DNA from: Thoreauomyces humboldtii
Taxonomy: Eukaryota > Chytridiomycota > Chytridiomycetes > Spizellomycetales > Powellomycetaceae
Direction of reading: 5' to 3'
Assembly: GCA_027596035.1 (NCBI GenBank)
Contig: JADGJA010000487.1
Coordinates: forward strand, 1-17,080
Length of the DNA stretch: 17,080 nucleotides
This document shows positions 1-8,932 of the stretch, one piece after another. The notes beneath the pieces are model-generated. The model was not told the origin of the DNA. It ran no database searches and saw only the letters and a program-made list of their open reading frames with translations. Both the position numbers and the translations under genes were made by a program. Numbering within the stretch: position 1 is the first letter of the stretch; each line of letters begins with the position of its first letter.

Positions 1-58
1 GGGTAGAGGCAGGGGACGGGGTAGAGGCAGAGGCAGAGGCAGAGTACCTCCGGGGTAG
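1..58 (+). CDS. 3' end of an RG-repeat protein, cut by the window edge (possible Sm/LSm-type tail)
   Basis: Reading from base 2, the + strand gives seven Gly-Arg dipeptides followed by V-P-P-G and a TAG stop at 56-58. Arginine codons are mixed (AGA, AGG, CGG), as are glycine codons (GGT, GGC, GGA), so this is more than one simple hexamer, although a GGCAGA hexamer does run through its second half. Short GR-repeat C-terminal tails are known from spliceosomal SmD1, SmD3 and LSM4, where the arginines are dimethylated, and from GAR-domain nucleolar proteins. The body of the protein lies outside the window, so the family cannot be fixed. The alternative is a purine-rich microsatellite that happens to be open. 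Confidence 0.45.
   Translation, partial: GRGRGRGRGRGRGRVPPG
22..44. repeat. Short GGCAGA-type hexamer tandem repeat
   Basis: About four imperfect copies of a purine-only hexamer (consensus GGCAGA) lie head to tail. They coincide with the RG-repeat reading frame, where they encode Gly-Arg pairs, so the repeat probably reflects slippage inside a coding tail. Confidence 0.6.
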
Positions 59-129
59 TTAGCGCTACTCTATCCTTACTTGAATGTACCAAGACAAGCA
101 TACTGACCGCAGGTGGCCGGAAGCATGAG

Positions 130-137
130 TATAAATA
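130..137 (+). promoter_or_regulatory. TATA box (TATAAATA)
   Basis: A consensus TATAAATA lies 72 nt after the RG-repeat stop and 117 nt before the first ATG of the possible small gene at 247. The spacing allows a start of transcription 30-70 nt downstream and a leader of about 50-90 nt. This is sequence evidence only; the element could also be chance AT-rich sequence in the 3' region of the upstream gene. Confidence 0.35.
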
Positions 138-246
138 GTAGCGGGCTGTGTTTGCCTGATCTGCAGTGCTCTGAAGCAAGCGGTCAGGATCAGCTTCCTG
201 CCAGAGGCCAGATCAGCTGGCTTGGAATAGATACTACCCTCTCAAC

Positions 247-683
247 ATGAGTGGACGAGAACAGAAAGCAGCGCATGTATCGTTCCCAGAGCAGGGTGGA
301 GCGTCGCGCCGTGAACGGGTAACTCTGCTCACAAAGGGTGAGACTGGGGGCAATGGGGAGTCAAGGTTCCGAACAATTCCGCGCCACGGCTGCTTTCGAT
401 TGCCAAATCCAAACAACTCACCAACAAGACTTAAACCGCCCACGGCGCTTCCGCATCGCAACCGTCTCTCTCGCAATCGCATCGACTGTAGCAGCATCAG
501 TATTTATCGGAGATGCCTTTCGATAATCATGATTCACGAGCCGACGCCTGCGACATTTACGGCCGACGGATCAACCGTTGCCTCTATTACATCATCTCGT
601 CTACCGAGATTAACCTTGTGCTGGGAGGTGGTGATGATACACGGCCAACCCCGAAGAATTTGTCAAGGAACTTGAAAAGGTAA
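247..683 (+). CDS. Possible small spliced gene of unknown function (model uncertain)
   Basis: An ATG at 247 follows the TATA box. One model joins 247-318 (24 codons, beginning MSGREQKAAH) to 495-683 across an intron with GTAACT at its 5' end and TGTAGCAG at its 3' end. The phase is 0 and the product is about 86 residues; the second exon is hydrophilic then mixed (it contains MPFDNHDSRADAC and RRINRCLYYI). An alternative 3' site at 500 shortens it by two codons, and a possible third exon could follow a GTAACG site at 680. Without splicing, the same ATG opens 142 arginine-rich codons to 675. Another frame at 353-526 contains a hydrophobic stretch near its C-terminus. I recognise no family in any version. 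It may be a rapidly evolving small gene, a decayed one, or no gene at all. Confidence 0.2.
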
Positions 684-1601
684 CGCTTCAGCGGAAAAGG
701 CCGATGCAGCCCGCGCCGCACCATCCGACAGGGAAAAGGGGGATGACGCGGGCACCGATAACCGCCATGGTGCCAACCCACCGTGGTCACTTGTGGGATG
801 CATGCGTTCAAGGGGCCAGTCGAATCTTCGTTGATCTTGTCAACGTTCCTGTCATGCTAGCAGTCGCGTGCTGCGTCCGAGGCGTGTAGCGTGTGGACTG
901 GTATGATTTCACGGGCATGATTAGTCACCGCAAAGGGGGGACGAAAAGCTGCCGCACGGCGAACCGTCCCTCATCCTCTCTCTCCCGTCGGCTTGGTTCC
1001 TCTCCGAAGTCCGGCTTGTACCGGTACAGCCCCCCACGGTTTGACCTTTTCGTCCGCAAGTAGAACGGCGGACCCACATAGGGCATTCCCTCTACCTACA
1101 TCTTCCAAGTACCTCGTCTCACGGTCAGGCGTTCACATGCACTCGGACCACTCGGCTCCCTCCTAGCAGTCCATCAAACACCTCACGCCATCTTGGCGTC
1201 TCCACCCCTGCACCCCTGCACCTCTGCCACCCTCACCACGTCGCAATTCTGCAAAGTTTCCTGGGGACTTATCAGCATCTTGGCAGTCTCAAAGGTAGAG
1301 CTAGCTCATCACGCTTCGTGCTATCGCTAGGTGGTCCGTCGAAACGGACTGCCGGGCCCACATTCTTCTGGGGCCCAGGGTGGTGCTGCGCAGCCCTCCT
1401 TGCTCGTGACGAGGAAATTAGAATTGAAACTTACCTGGGCCTTCAATCAGACCAATAGAGCGAACTTGAACGGGTGGTCGGTCTGCTGTAGGCGGTGATC
1501 CCTCACGAATCTGTAGCTTCCCGTCAGGAACTCGGTTGGGCTCCCGTGAAATCTACGCTCCGGAACGTTTCGGCAAAGTTGAAGGTCCGACAAGTAGAGG
1601 A
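684..1601. other. Upstream region of the flippase gene; no gene resolved
   Basis: No convincing coding sequence was found. Pyrimidine-rich stretches occur around 968-990, and a run of CACCCCTG/CACCTCTG-like units lies at 1200-1240, as is common near fungal transcription starts. Two stable hairpins lie at 1334-1349 and 1354-1376. The flippase frame is open without an ATG from 1470 to 1601, and acceptor-like sites (CTGCTGTAG at 1490 region, CCCGTCAG ending at 1527) leave room for a 5' UTR intron or an upstream coding exon. Confidence 0.5.
1334..1376. other. Two adjacent hairpins upstream of the flippase gene
   Basis: GTCCGT (1334-1339) and ACGGAC (1344-1349) form a 6-bp stem with a CGAA loop. 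Five bases later GGGCCC (1354-1359) can pair with GGGCCC (1371-1376) across an 11-nt loop. Both are GC-rich and lie 225-270 nt upstream of the ATG, probably in the promoter or leader. Function unknown. Confidence 0.5.
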
Positions 1602-4600
1602 ATGGGCAAACGAAAGAACTGGCTGGGAGGTCGCTCTCGCCTTTCCTTGAACACAGGCGATCTTCCGAACACTCTGCCGCCAGAACCTGCAGCAGCGACA
1701 CCGCAAGGGGTCGCCGCGGCGTCCGATCTGAACGCCAAGCGGCGAGTCTATCTCAATACCCCTCTTCAGCCGCCATACATCGATGTCCACACGCAGGAGC
1801 CGGTCTTCCAGTACCCTTCCAACAAAGTGCGAACGTCAAAGTACACTTTGCTCAGCTTTCTGCCCAAAAACCTGTTTGAGCAGTTCCGATCTGTTGCCAA
1901 CTTTTACTTTACGAGTCTGGTCATACTGCAAGCGTTCCCTCCTTTCATGCAGGTCTCGGTCGTCCTCACCGGTGCACCCGTGGTTATCATCATTGCAGCC
2001 ACCGCGGTCAAGGACGCCATTGAAGACTATAAACGACATAGAGCAGATGCCAGCGTCAACAAGGCGCATGCGTACCTGCTTCACAACTGGGAGAATGTCA
2101 ATTGGGTGGAGGCGGAGGGGTGGAAGGTTACGGCACGACACCTGAGCAAACGAACGAAAAAGTTCGTCACTTTCTGGGTTAGGCTCATCCTGGACTGGGC
2201 TTGGGGCTTGGTTGTGCGCAAACGGAAAAGGAGGGAGCAGGGTCCACCGAAACCAGAGTACCTCAGTGCGGACGATTACGTGGTGACAGAGACGGATGGG
2301 GACGACGGTCGGGCATCACTCAGGTCGCGGCGGCGGTCTCAGGCGGCTCAGCCAACGGTGCCCGTTGGTCATACGCCAATATGGAAGCGTTCGAAATGGG
2401 AGGATGTTCGTGTGGGCGATTTCGTGTATCTGGAAAACAACGATCCGATCCCAGCGGATCTGATCATTGTCGCCACGTCGGAGCCCGATTCGGTCTGTTA
2501 CGTGGAGACAAAGAATTTGGATGGGGAGACGAACTTGAAAGTGCGGAGAGGTGTGCCTGCGCTGGATCATGTACGGTCTCCAGAGGACTGCGCGGGAATA
2601 AAAGCTTGGCTCGACTCTGAGCCCCCAACCAGCAACTTGTACACTTACAACGGGGTTCTCAATATCCCGGAGAAGCTTGCGGATGAGAGTGATCCTACTG
2701 CGGAGCGCGCACCACCGGTCGTAAGGAGACCCTCGCACCGTCAATCATTTCACGAGACAAACTATGCGCGGACGGTATCCGGCAGTTCCGCAGCGCATGC
2801 GTCTATACCCCTATCAACGACATCCGTGCTACTGCGTGGCTGCGTGCTTCGAAACACCCGCTATGTCATCGGAATCGCTGCGTATACCGGATCTGACACT
2901 AAAATCATGCTGAACTCGGGTAAAACGCCCTCGAAAAGGTCGCGAATCGATCGACAGATGAACCCGCAGGTCATGGTCAACTTTATGCTGCTATGCGCAA
3001 TGTGCCTCGTCTGCGCCGTGGTCGCGGCCATATACGGCGGAAGCTTCGGCTTTGAGGGCGCCATTTTTGCCGGTGTCAATTTCGATGCTGCACTCGGGGT
3101 CAGCTCAAACTTCGAGGCTCCGGGCTACACCGCTTTCATTACCTTCTTTCTCTGCATGATCGTTTTTCAAACCATTATCCCTATTGCCCTGGTCATCAGC
3201 GTCGAACTTGCTAAACTCTTCCAAAGCTACATGATCCATGTCGATGAAGAGATGTATGATCCAGAAACGGAGCGCCACGCCACCCCTCAAGCCTGGAATC
3301 TTTGCGATGATCTCGGGCAAATCGAGTATATATTCTCGGACAAGACGGGTACCCTGACATGTAACATGATGGAGTTTCGAAAATGCACTATCAACGGAAC
3401 TTCATACGGGGGGACGTTCGTGTCGGAAGCTATGATGGGTGCCGCTGAGCGGGAGGGACGGGTGGTGGACGAAAAGCAGCTCAATCAGCGCCGAGAGGAA
3501 GTCGAGAAAGAAATGCGTGCTGGTATGAAGGAGCTTGGAGGCGACACCTACGCCTCTGACAAACTGAGTTTTGTGGACGCCGAGGTTGTTCAACACATCA
3601 AGGATAACAACGTGCAGTCGAGGCGAATCAGGGAGTTTTTCACCCTGCTTGCCGTCTGTCATACAGTGCTCGTCGAAAAGCCCGACCCCGATGCACCCAA
3701 TCCAAATGCTTTAGAGTACAAAGCCCAGTCTCCTGACGAAGCAGCGCTGGTCGCCGCCGCTCGAGACGTCGGTTTTGCTTTCCTCGAGCGATCTGATAAC
3801 AGAGTGTCCGTGGATGTTATGGGTCAGAAGCGCACGTACACGATCCTCCACGTTCTTGAGTTCAACAGCGACCGCAAGCGCATGAGTGTCATCATCAGGC
3901 GTCCCGAGGGCGACATCATCTTGCTCTGCAAAGGAGCCGACAGCATCATCTACGACCGTCTCAGCAAGGACAATGATCAGGAGCTGATGGACGTTACTTC
4001 CAACCATCTCGAAAGTTTTGCTAACGAGGGCCTTCGTACCCTCTGCCTCTCTTACCGGCCAATCTCCGAGGAGCACTACAAGCGCTGGGAGGAACGTTAC
4101 CGTGTGGCCCAGAATCTCATTGAGAACCGAGATCAGGAGTCAGACCTCGTGGCAGAGACCATCGAGCGCGAGCTCATCCTGATGGGAGCCACCGCGATCG
4201 AGGATAAGCTGCAGGACGGAGTTCCCGAGACCATTGCCCTCCTTGCCAAGGCCAGTATCAAGATCTGGGTTCTCACGGGCGACAAGATGGAGACGGCTAT
4301 CAACATCGGATTCGCTTGCAACCTCCTACGAAGGGACATGATCCTGATTGTTGTCAGAAGCGCTTCCCTCGATTCGACCTTTCGGCAACTCACGGAAGCC
4401 TTGGAGAGATTCTGGACGAGCGATGGCCAAGCTACAAACGCGGAGACTGCGGACGGCGCTCCGCCCAGTCTCAACAGTTACGCTTTCATCATAGATGGGG
4501 AGAGTCTCAAGTTTGCCCTTGAACCGCGCTGCAAGGCCCTGCTTTTAGAACTGGGTTGTCGATGCGCCGCAGTTGTTTGCTGCCGTGTTAGCCCCTTGCA

Positions 4601-7021
4601 GAAAGCCATGGTGGTGCAGCTGGTCAGGAAGGGCCTGGTAAGAACATCACAATCGTCGATTCCTCTTTCAGCAACAACATCTACCGACACACTTCGTGCG
4701 CTCTATAGGGTGCCATGTGCTTGGCGATCGGGGACGGTGCGAATGACGTATCCATGATTCAAGAAGCCGACGTCGGTGTCGGAATTGCCGGAAAGGAAGG
4801 TTTGCAGGCGGTCATGGCCGCCGACTACTCCATCGGCCAGTTCCGTTTCCTTGGTCGTCTTCTCTTGGTGCATGGACGTTGGGCATACATTCGAACTGCC
4901 GAAATGGTGCTCAACTACTTTTACAAGAACGTTGTTTACCTCTTTGTACTGTTCTGGTTCCAGTTTGACAATGGGTATGTTCCGGCCCGATGCGTTCCAA
5001 GTCCTACATCTTGTGCCTCATTCGCCGTGTTTCTTGTTCATATGCAGCTTCTCTGCCTCTACCATCACGGATTATACGTACTCTATGTTTTTCAATACTG
5101 CCTTCTCCCTTCTACCAACTATCGCTCTGGGCACCCTGGATCAGGACGTCAACGACCGAGTCTCGATGATGGTACCTCAACTCTACCTCAAAGGTATCCG
5201 CCAAACCTTGTACACAATGGAGCGCTTCTGGATTTACCTCTTCGACGGCATCTATCAGTCCGTGGTCTGTTACTACTTCGCGTACTTCATGTACCACGAC
5301 GCGATTCCCTACTCCAATGGATGGGACTCATCGAAAGACGATATGGGAACCACTCTCGCCATGAGCATCATCATATCTGTCAATCTGTACGCCGGCATGT
5401 GCGTCATGAACTGGACTTTCCTTACACATATTGCTCTATGGGCTACCCTCGCAATCTGGATCGTCTATTTGCTTATATTTATCTCCCAACCCCTTGACCC
5501 AGAGTACGGACAGATGGTGGTACTTCTTCGAAGCGCGACCTTCTGGCTTGGTGTTATCATCAGCGTCTTCGTCAGTCTTCTTCCAAAGTTTCTCTACCAG
5601 TTTGGAAGCGCGTGGTTCTGGCCGTCCGACACGGCCATTGCGCGAGAAATTCAGTCGATGTGGAAACCCGGGGATGAGATCAAGCCGGACGGGACCATCG
5701 CTCGACATTCCGGCAAGAAGGACGGGAGTGGGACCGACATCGTCGTCGACATCCACGAGGACGAGGCAGATGATAGCATTTCCAACATGGACACCGGGAA
5801 ACGGGGCATGAAAAAAACCCTGTCCGATTGCTTGCTAAATCGGCGACGCAGCAGTCGAGGTGGAGAAGTCTCGGCCGCTGATCGTAAACGAATGCAAAGC
5901 GCGGATCACTCTGCTATGAATCACCAGCGAATGGACGTACAGCCGCCACCCTTGCCCCAACCGCCACCGTTGCTAATCTCCGCGTCCCTGGAGCAAAGCT
6001 TCCAGCAGCAGCAGCAGTTTGAAGCGGAGTCGGCCAGGGCTACCTGCGATGGATTCGGGGAACCTCGATCTCGGCGCAACAAACCGGCTCCTTTGCAGAT
6101 CACACCAGATACCCATCTCAGCAACGGGAGCCTCGGGGACGGCGGACTTGTGGAGGGCGACCAAGATCCACGCGCCCGGCGTGGCTCGACGTTCCGGGCA
6201 AGGCAAATTTCAGCGGCTGTCAAGGGTGTCGGCAAAAAGGTCGGAAACCTTTTGAGAGGCAAGCGGCTCAATGCCCATACTCGCACGGGCTCCCTCGTCA
6301 TTTACATGGGGAACGAGAACGAGGGCATGAGTCCCAATCGCGGTTTCGCTTTCTCTCACGACGAAGGAATGTCGTCGGTTATAACACCCACGAGGTCAGT
6401 TCCGTTCGCAGGTCATGAGTTTTTTGAGTATATTGAACCGAAACTCATCCGCCTTTGCTTAATGACAGACCACCCGCACCGCCACGAACGGACTCGCAGC
6501 TCTCAAACGTAGCCGGCCTATCGCCCATCCCCCAGGGCATCTCCACGGACGGCATTCCGCAAGCCCACACCCGGAACAGTCCAAATACCTCCCATCCTTC
6601 CACCGTGCAACGGCTCGTCGGGGTCCTCCGTCCCAACTCCAACCACTCGTTCCCGCACTTTGGATCCAGCAACAACAGCCTGGCCGCCTCATCCCGGTCC
6701 GTCAGCGGAGGGGACGTGATCGAGATGGGATCGAGGCACGGTTCGGGAGGCGGCAGCGGGGGTGTGGTCGGAGTTGGGATCGCCGGCGTCGTGGTCGGCG
6801 CCATCGGAGCCGCCATCGCCGGGGCGGTGAGGGTAGGATCACCTGCTGGGACCGAGCAAGCGGCTGCGGCCGGTCCTTCCGCATCGCCGAGGCAGGATGA
6901 CGGGAGGAGGATGAGCAGGCCTGTCTCGGCTCATTATCTGGAGGTTGACGAGGATGACAACGAGGAGGATGACCAAGAAGGAGGTGTGATCCGGTCATCG
7001 ATGAAATACAAGGGTGATTGA
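1602..7021 (+). CDS. DNF1: P4-type ATPase, phospholipid flippase of the Dnf1/Dnf2 class
   Basis: Exons 1602-4637, 4709-4974, 5048-6394 and 6469-7021 (introns of 71, 73 and 74 nt; phases 0, 2, 2) give 1733 residues. Flippases use ATP to move phospholipids to the cytosolic leaflet of plasma-membrane, Golgi or endosomal membranes, usually with a Cdc50/Lem3 subunit. Visible motifs are DGET (307-310, actuator), DKTGTLT (580-586, phosphorylated Asp580), KGAD (777-780, nucleotide domain), TGDK (892-895) and GDGAND (1020-1025). The last two thirds match Dnf1/2 closely (VHGRW, LDQDVND, PQLY, LLPKF). KDAIED after TM2 and an extended actuator insertion also point to Dnf1/2 rather than Drs2. The start was set at the first in-frame ATG (purine at -3, G at +4); the frame is open upstream, so an extra N-terminal exon is possible. 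The tail from about 1300 is ~430 residues and disordered. It holds a basic amphipathic stretch (~1487-1508), GFAFS (1533-1537), a 23-residue uncharged segment (1648-1670) and an acidic end. TM4 reads PIAL instead of the common PISL, and the entry gate reads Gln110-Ala111. Confidence 0.96.
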
Positions 7022-7301
7022 TGAGGTCGTCCATTGGCCTTGTACCGACATTGGGTATACATTTTGTTCTTTTCTCCCCCATCATCCGCCGGCGTTTCAA
7101 GGATCGCCGGCCTAATCCTTTATTCTCAGATTTGATCAAACCTTGTTTGTTTTCTTTTGGATCGAGTCTTCAATCATCTGTCACCTAGACGCTGATCTGA
7201 AATATGTCTCGACCACCAGAGCCCATTGAGCGAGCATAACGCCCGATTCGCAACCATATATTTCCGCGCGGACGCACAGCTCCCTTGACTGAATATTCTC
7301 C
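7022..7301. other. Convergent intergenic region between the flippase and mL49 genes
   Basis: These 280 nt hold the 3' untranslated regions of two genes facing each other. A 7-bp GC hairpin (GCCGGCG at 7088-7094, CGCCGGC at 7105-7111) is followed by T-rich sequence around 7115-7160. No coding potential was recognised. Confidence 0.6.
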
Positions 7302-7944
7302 TCAAAACTTCCGCACCGTAAGCCAGTCCCTCGCCGCATACAGGTAGTCTCCTTTGAGCACCAGATGCCCCGTCGTTGGCTTGATGGATATGCGGTCCGC
7401 CGGTATGATGGATTCGAGGTCGCTGGCGAGCCTCTGTGGTGACGCAAGTGGGACGCGGACGTCGACGTTAGGGGACACAGGTGTCTCCGCTGCGGGACCG
7501 AGTCGCGAGGTGGGGAGAGCTTACTAACCTGGACGTCTCCTTCTATCCTCCTGATCGTAGTGGTGATCTGCGTGTTTCCCTTCTTGAAGTCCCTGTACAC
7601 CGGCAACCACTTGGCTCCAGGAGTTCGTTTCACCATGTATGGTAGGGTATCTGAGCGAGAAGGACATATGTGAGCCAACGTGACCAGACCAAAGGCTCTC
7701 GAGGATCGCGCTCCTTTCCGCCCCGGACCGATTGCTCTCTCGGCTCGACCCTACCTTGGAATTGTGTGGGTGGGGTTGAGGGATCTCCGACCAGGACGGT
7801 CTTTGTGAAGTTTGGCGAGGGGCGGTGACCGAGGACCTCACCGCGGTAGCTGCGGGAGGGTGTCACGATGCATGGCGCATCGAAGACGGATCTCGTAACC
7901 ACTGCGCATCGTGCGAAGAGGGTTCTTGTCCGTGGGTGGAGCAT
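7302..7944 (-). CDS. IMG2: Mitochondrial large-subunit ribosomal protein mL49 (Img2 family)
   Basis: Three minus-strand exons, 7944-7755, 7650-7529 and 7433-7302, join in phases 1 and 0 to give 147 residues. Introns of 104 and 95 nt have GTAGGG..CTCAG and GTTAGT..CACAG ends; the second has a CCTAAC branch-like site. The first exon begins MLHPRTRTLFARC, an Arg-rich, acid-free stretch typical of a mitochondrial transit peptide. The mature part carries mL49 hallmarks: LPYMVKRT, LPVYRDFKKG, a TTTIRRIEGDVQ strand, then GHLVLKGDY and a C-terminal DWLTVRKF. The family is a component of the mitochondrial large ribosomal subunit and is essential for respiration in yeast. Length is close to the family norm. 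The ATG at 7944 has G at -3; an in-frame ATG at 8052 would add 36 residues but has a weaker context and a less typical presequence. Family assignment is strong; exon borders rest on frame and splice-site agreement. Confidence 0.9.
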
Positions 7945-7955
7945 TGCGTTGTTGT

Positions 7956-7968
7956 GTATACTGTATAC
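7956..7968. promoter_or_regulatory. 13-nt palindrome (GTATAC-T-GTATAC) just upstream of the mL49 start
   Basis: Two GTATAC palindromes are separated by one T and lie 12-24 nt 5' of the mL49 ATG on its strand. The site could be a protein-binding element or part of a short leader. Its position so near the ATG argues against a TATA box. No function is known to me. Confidence 0.25.
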
Positions 7969-8689
7969 GGGGGTTCGTTCTGCGAAGGCCAACCGAAAAA
8001 ATGTTTGTGCGTTTTGGATTTTTGGATACGGCAACGAGCAACATCGATACATACGAGTCCTGAGGTGAAAGTCTTATGGAAGTGTCTCTGCAAGCTCGAG
8101 GGGGATGAGAATAAAAGATCAAACTGAGCGGTGTACCGTAGTCGATCCTCGTGGACTGGGCACTTGTCAATCTGTGCCACTTATCATATTGGCATCCACA
8201 TCAAAATGTGGCATTGAACATTCTCCAGTAGATTTCTATGCGGCGATCCGCAACCTGCCGAACAAATAACGGATCGATGCCTGGGGAGATTTATGAGCAT
8301 TACGAGATAGCTGACGTTTCTTGTGACTGAAGCCTGAACCGGGATCCAAAAATAGCCCTTCGGCCCACGAGGAGCGGGGATGGAGACAAACCCGGCCAGG
8401 ACAGCTTTCCACCACCGGTCTCGCAAACGATCCAAGCGGTAGCATTGTTGTCCACGTACAAGGACAGTGTCCCCCGGCAAAGGTAAGATCATGCTCCCAC
8501 CACGCACCCAAAGTGCAGCACGGGCTCGTCTGCAAGACGTCCCGCGTCTCCGTGTGGCTGCGGCGGCAACTAGCTTGCCCCGATGCGAGCTTGCATCACG
8601 GCTGCACCGTTCGTGCTCACCGTGCAATCGCGTCCCATACTACCACCGCCTCCCACCCCTTCTCACCGTTCCGCCGCAATCCGCGCTTC

Positions 8690-8713
8690 TCGTCGTCGTC
8701 GTCGTCGTCGTCG
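8690..8713. repeat. (TCG)8 microsatellite upstream of CHD1
   Basis: Eight perfect TCG units lie 220 nt before the CHD1 ATG, in probable promoter or leader sequence. Such a tract is prone to length change. Confidence 0.9.
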
Positions 8714-8804
8714 ACGCTGTCCAAAAGCGACTAGGGAAGGGAGGGAGAGGACAGCGGTCGAACAAACATCTCTGCTGTACGGCGCGCATTTCGACTCACA
8801 CAAT

Positions 8805-8839
8805 TTTCACTTCTCTCCGCCGGCCCTCTCCCCCTCTCA
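8805..8839 (+). promoter_or_regulatory. Pyrimidine-rich tract, probable CHD1 transcription start region
   Basis: A nearly uninterrupted C/T run ending in CCCCCTCTC lies about 95-130 nt upstream of the CHD1 ATG. CT-rich tracts just before the initiation site are common in fungal promoters without a TATA box, and none is seen here. This is an inference from composition. Confidence 0.3.
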
Positions 8840-8932
8840 TAGCACTCGGCATAGGTCCGCGACCGACATATCCGTCCACCCCCATAGCACTGCCTACGTA
8901 AACGACAAAGGAAAGATCCACACTCAGCCACT

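Larger units (their letters stand above)
7945..8932. promoter_or_regulatory. Divergent promoter region between mL49 and CHD1 genes
   Basis: About 1 kb separates two divergent starts. I could not assemble a coding gene here on either strand: the frames open at 8184-8627 (-) and 8467-8901 (+) show no family signature and lack supporting splice patterns. The CHD1-proximal part holds (TCG)8 at 8690-8713 and a pyrimidine-rich tract at 8805-8839, which probably marks the CHD1 transcription start. Two copies of CATAGCACT lie at about 8838 and 8883. Confidence 0.55.

Noticed and set aside
1536..1601. Flippase start at a TTG codon
   Set aside because: Nuclear fungal genes normally start at ATG. The first in-frame ATG is 1602, in acceptable context; an upstream exon stays possible.
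7825..8127. 100-codon + strand frame overlapping mL49 exon 1
   Set aside because: It is opposite the transit-peptide exon and upstream region of mL49, and has no recognisable features.
8184..8627. 147-codon frame on the - strand in the mL49/CHD1 gap
   Set aside because: The composition is irregular, no domain or splice partner was seen, and it lies in a probable promoter region.
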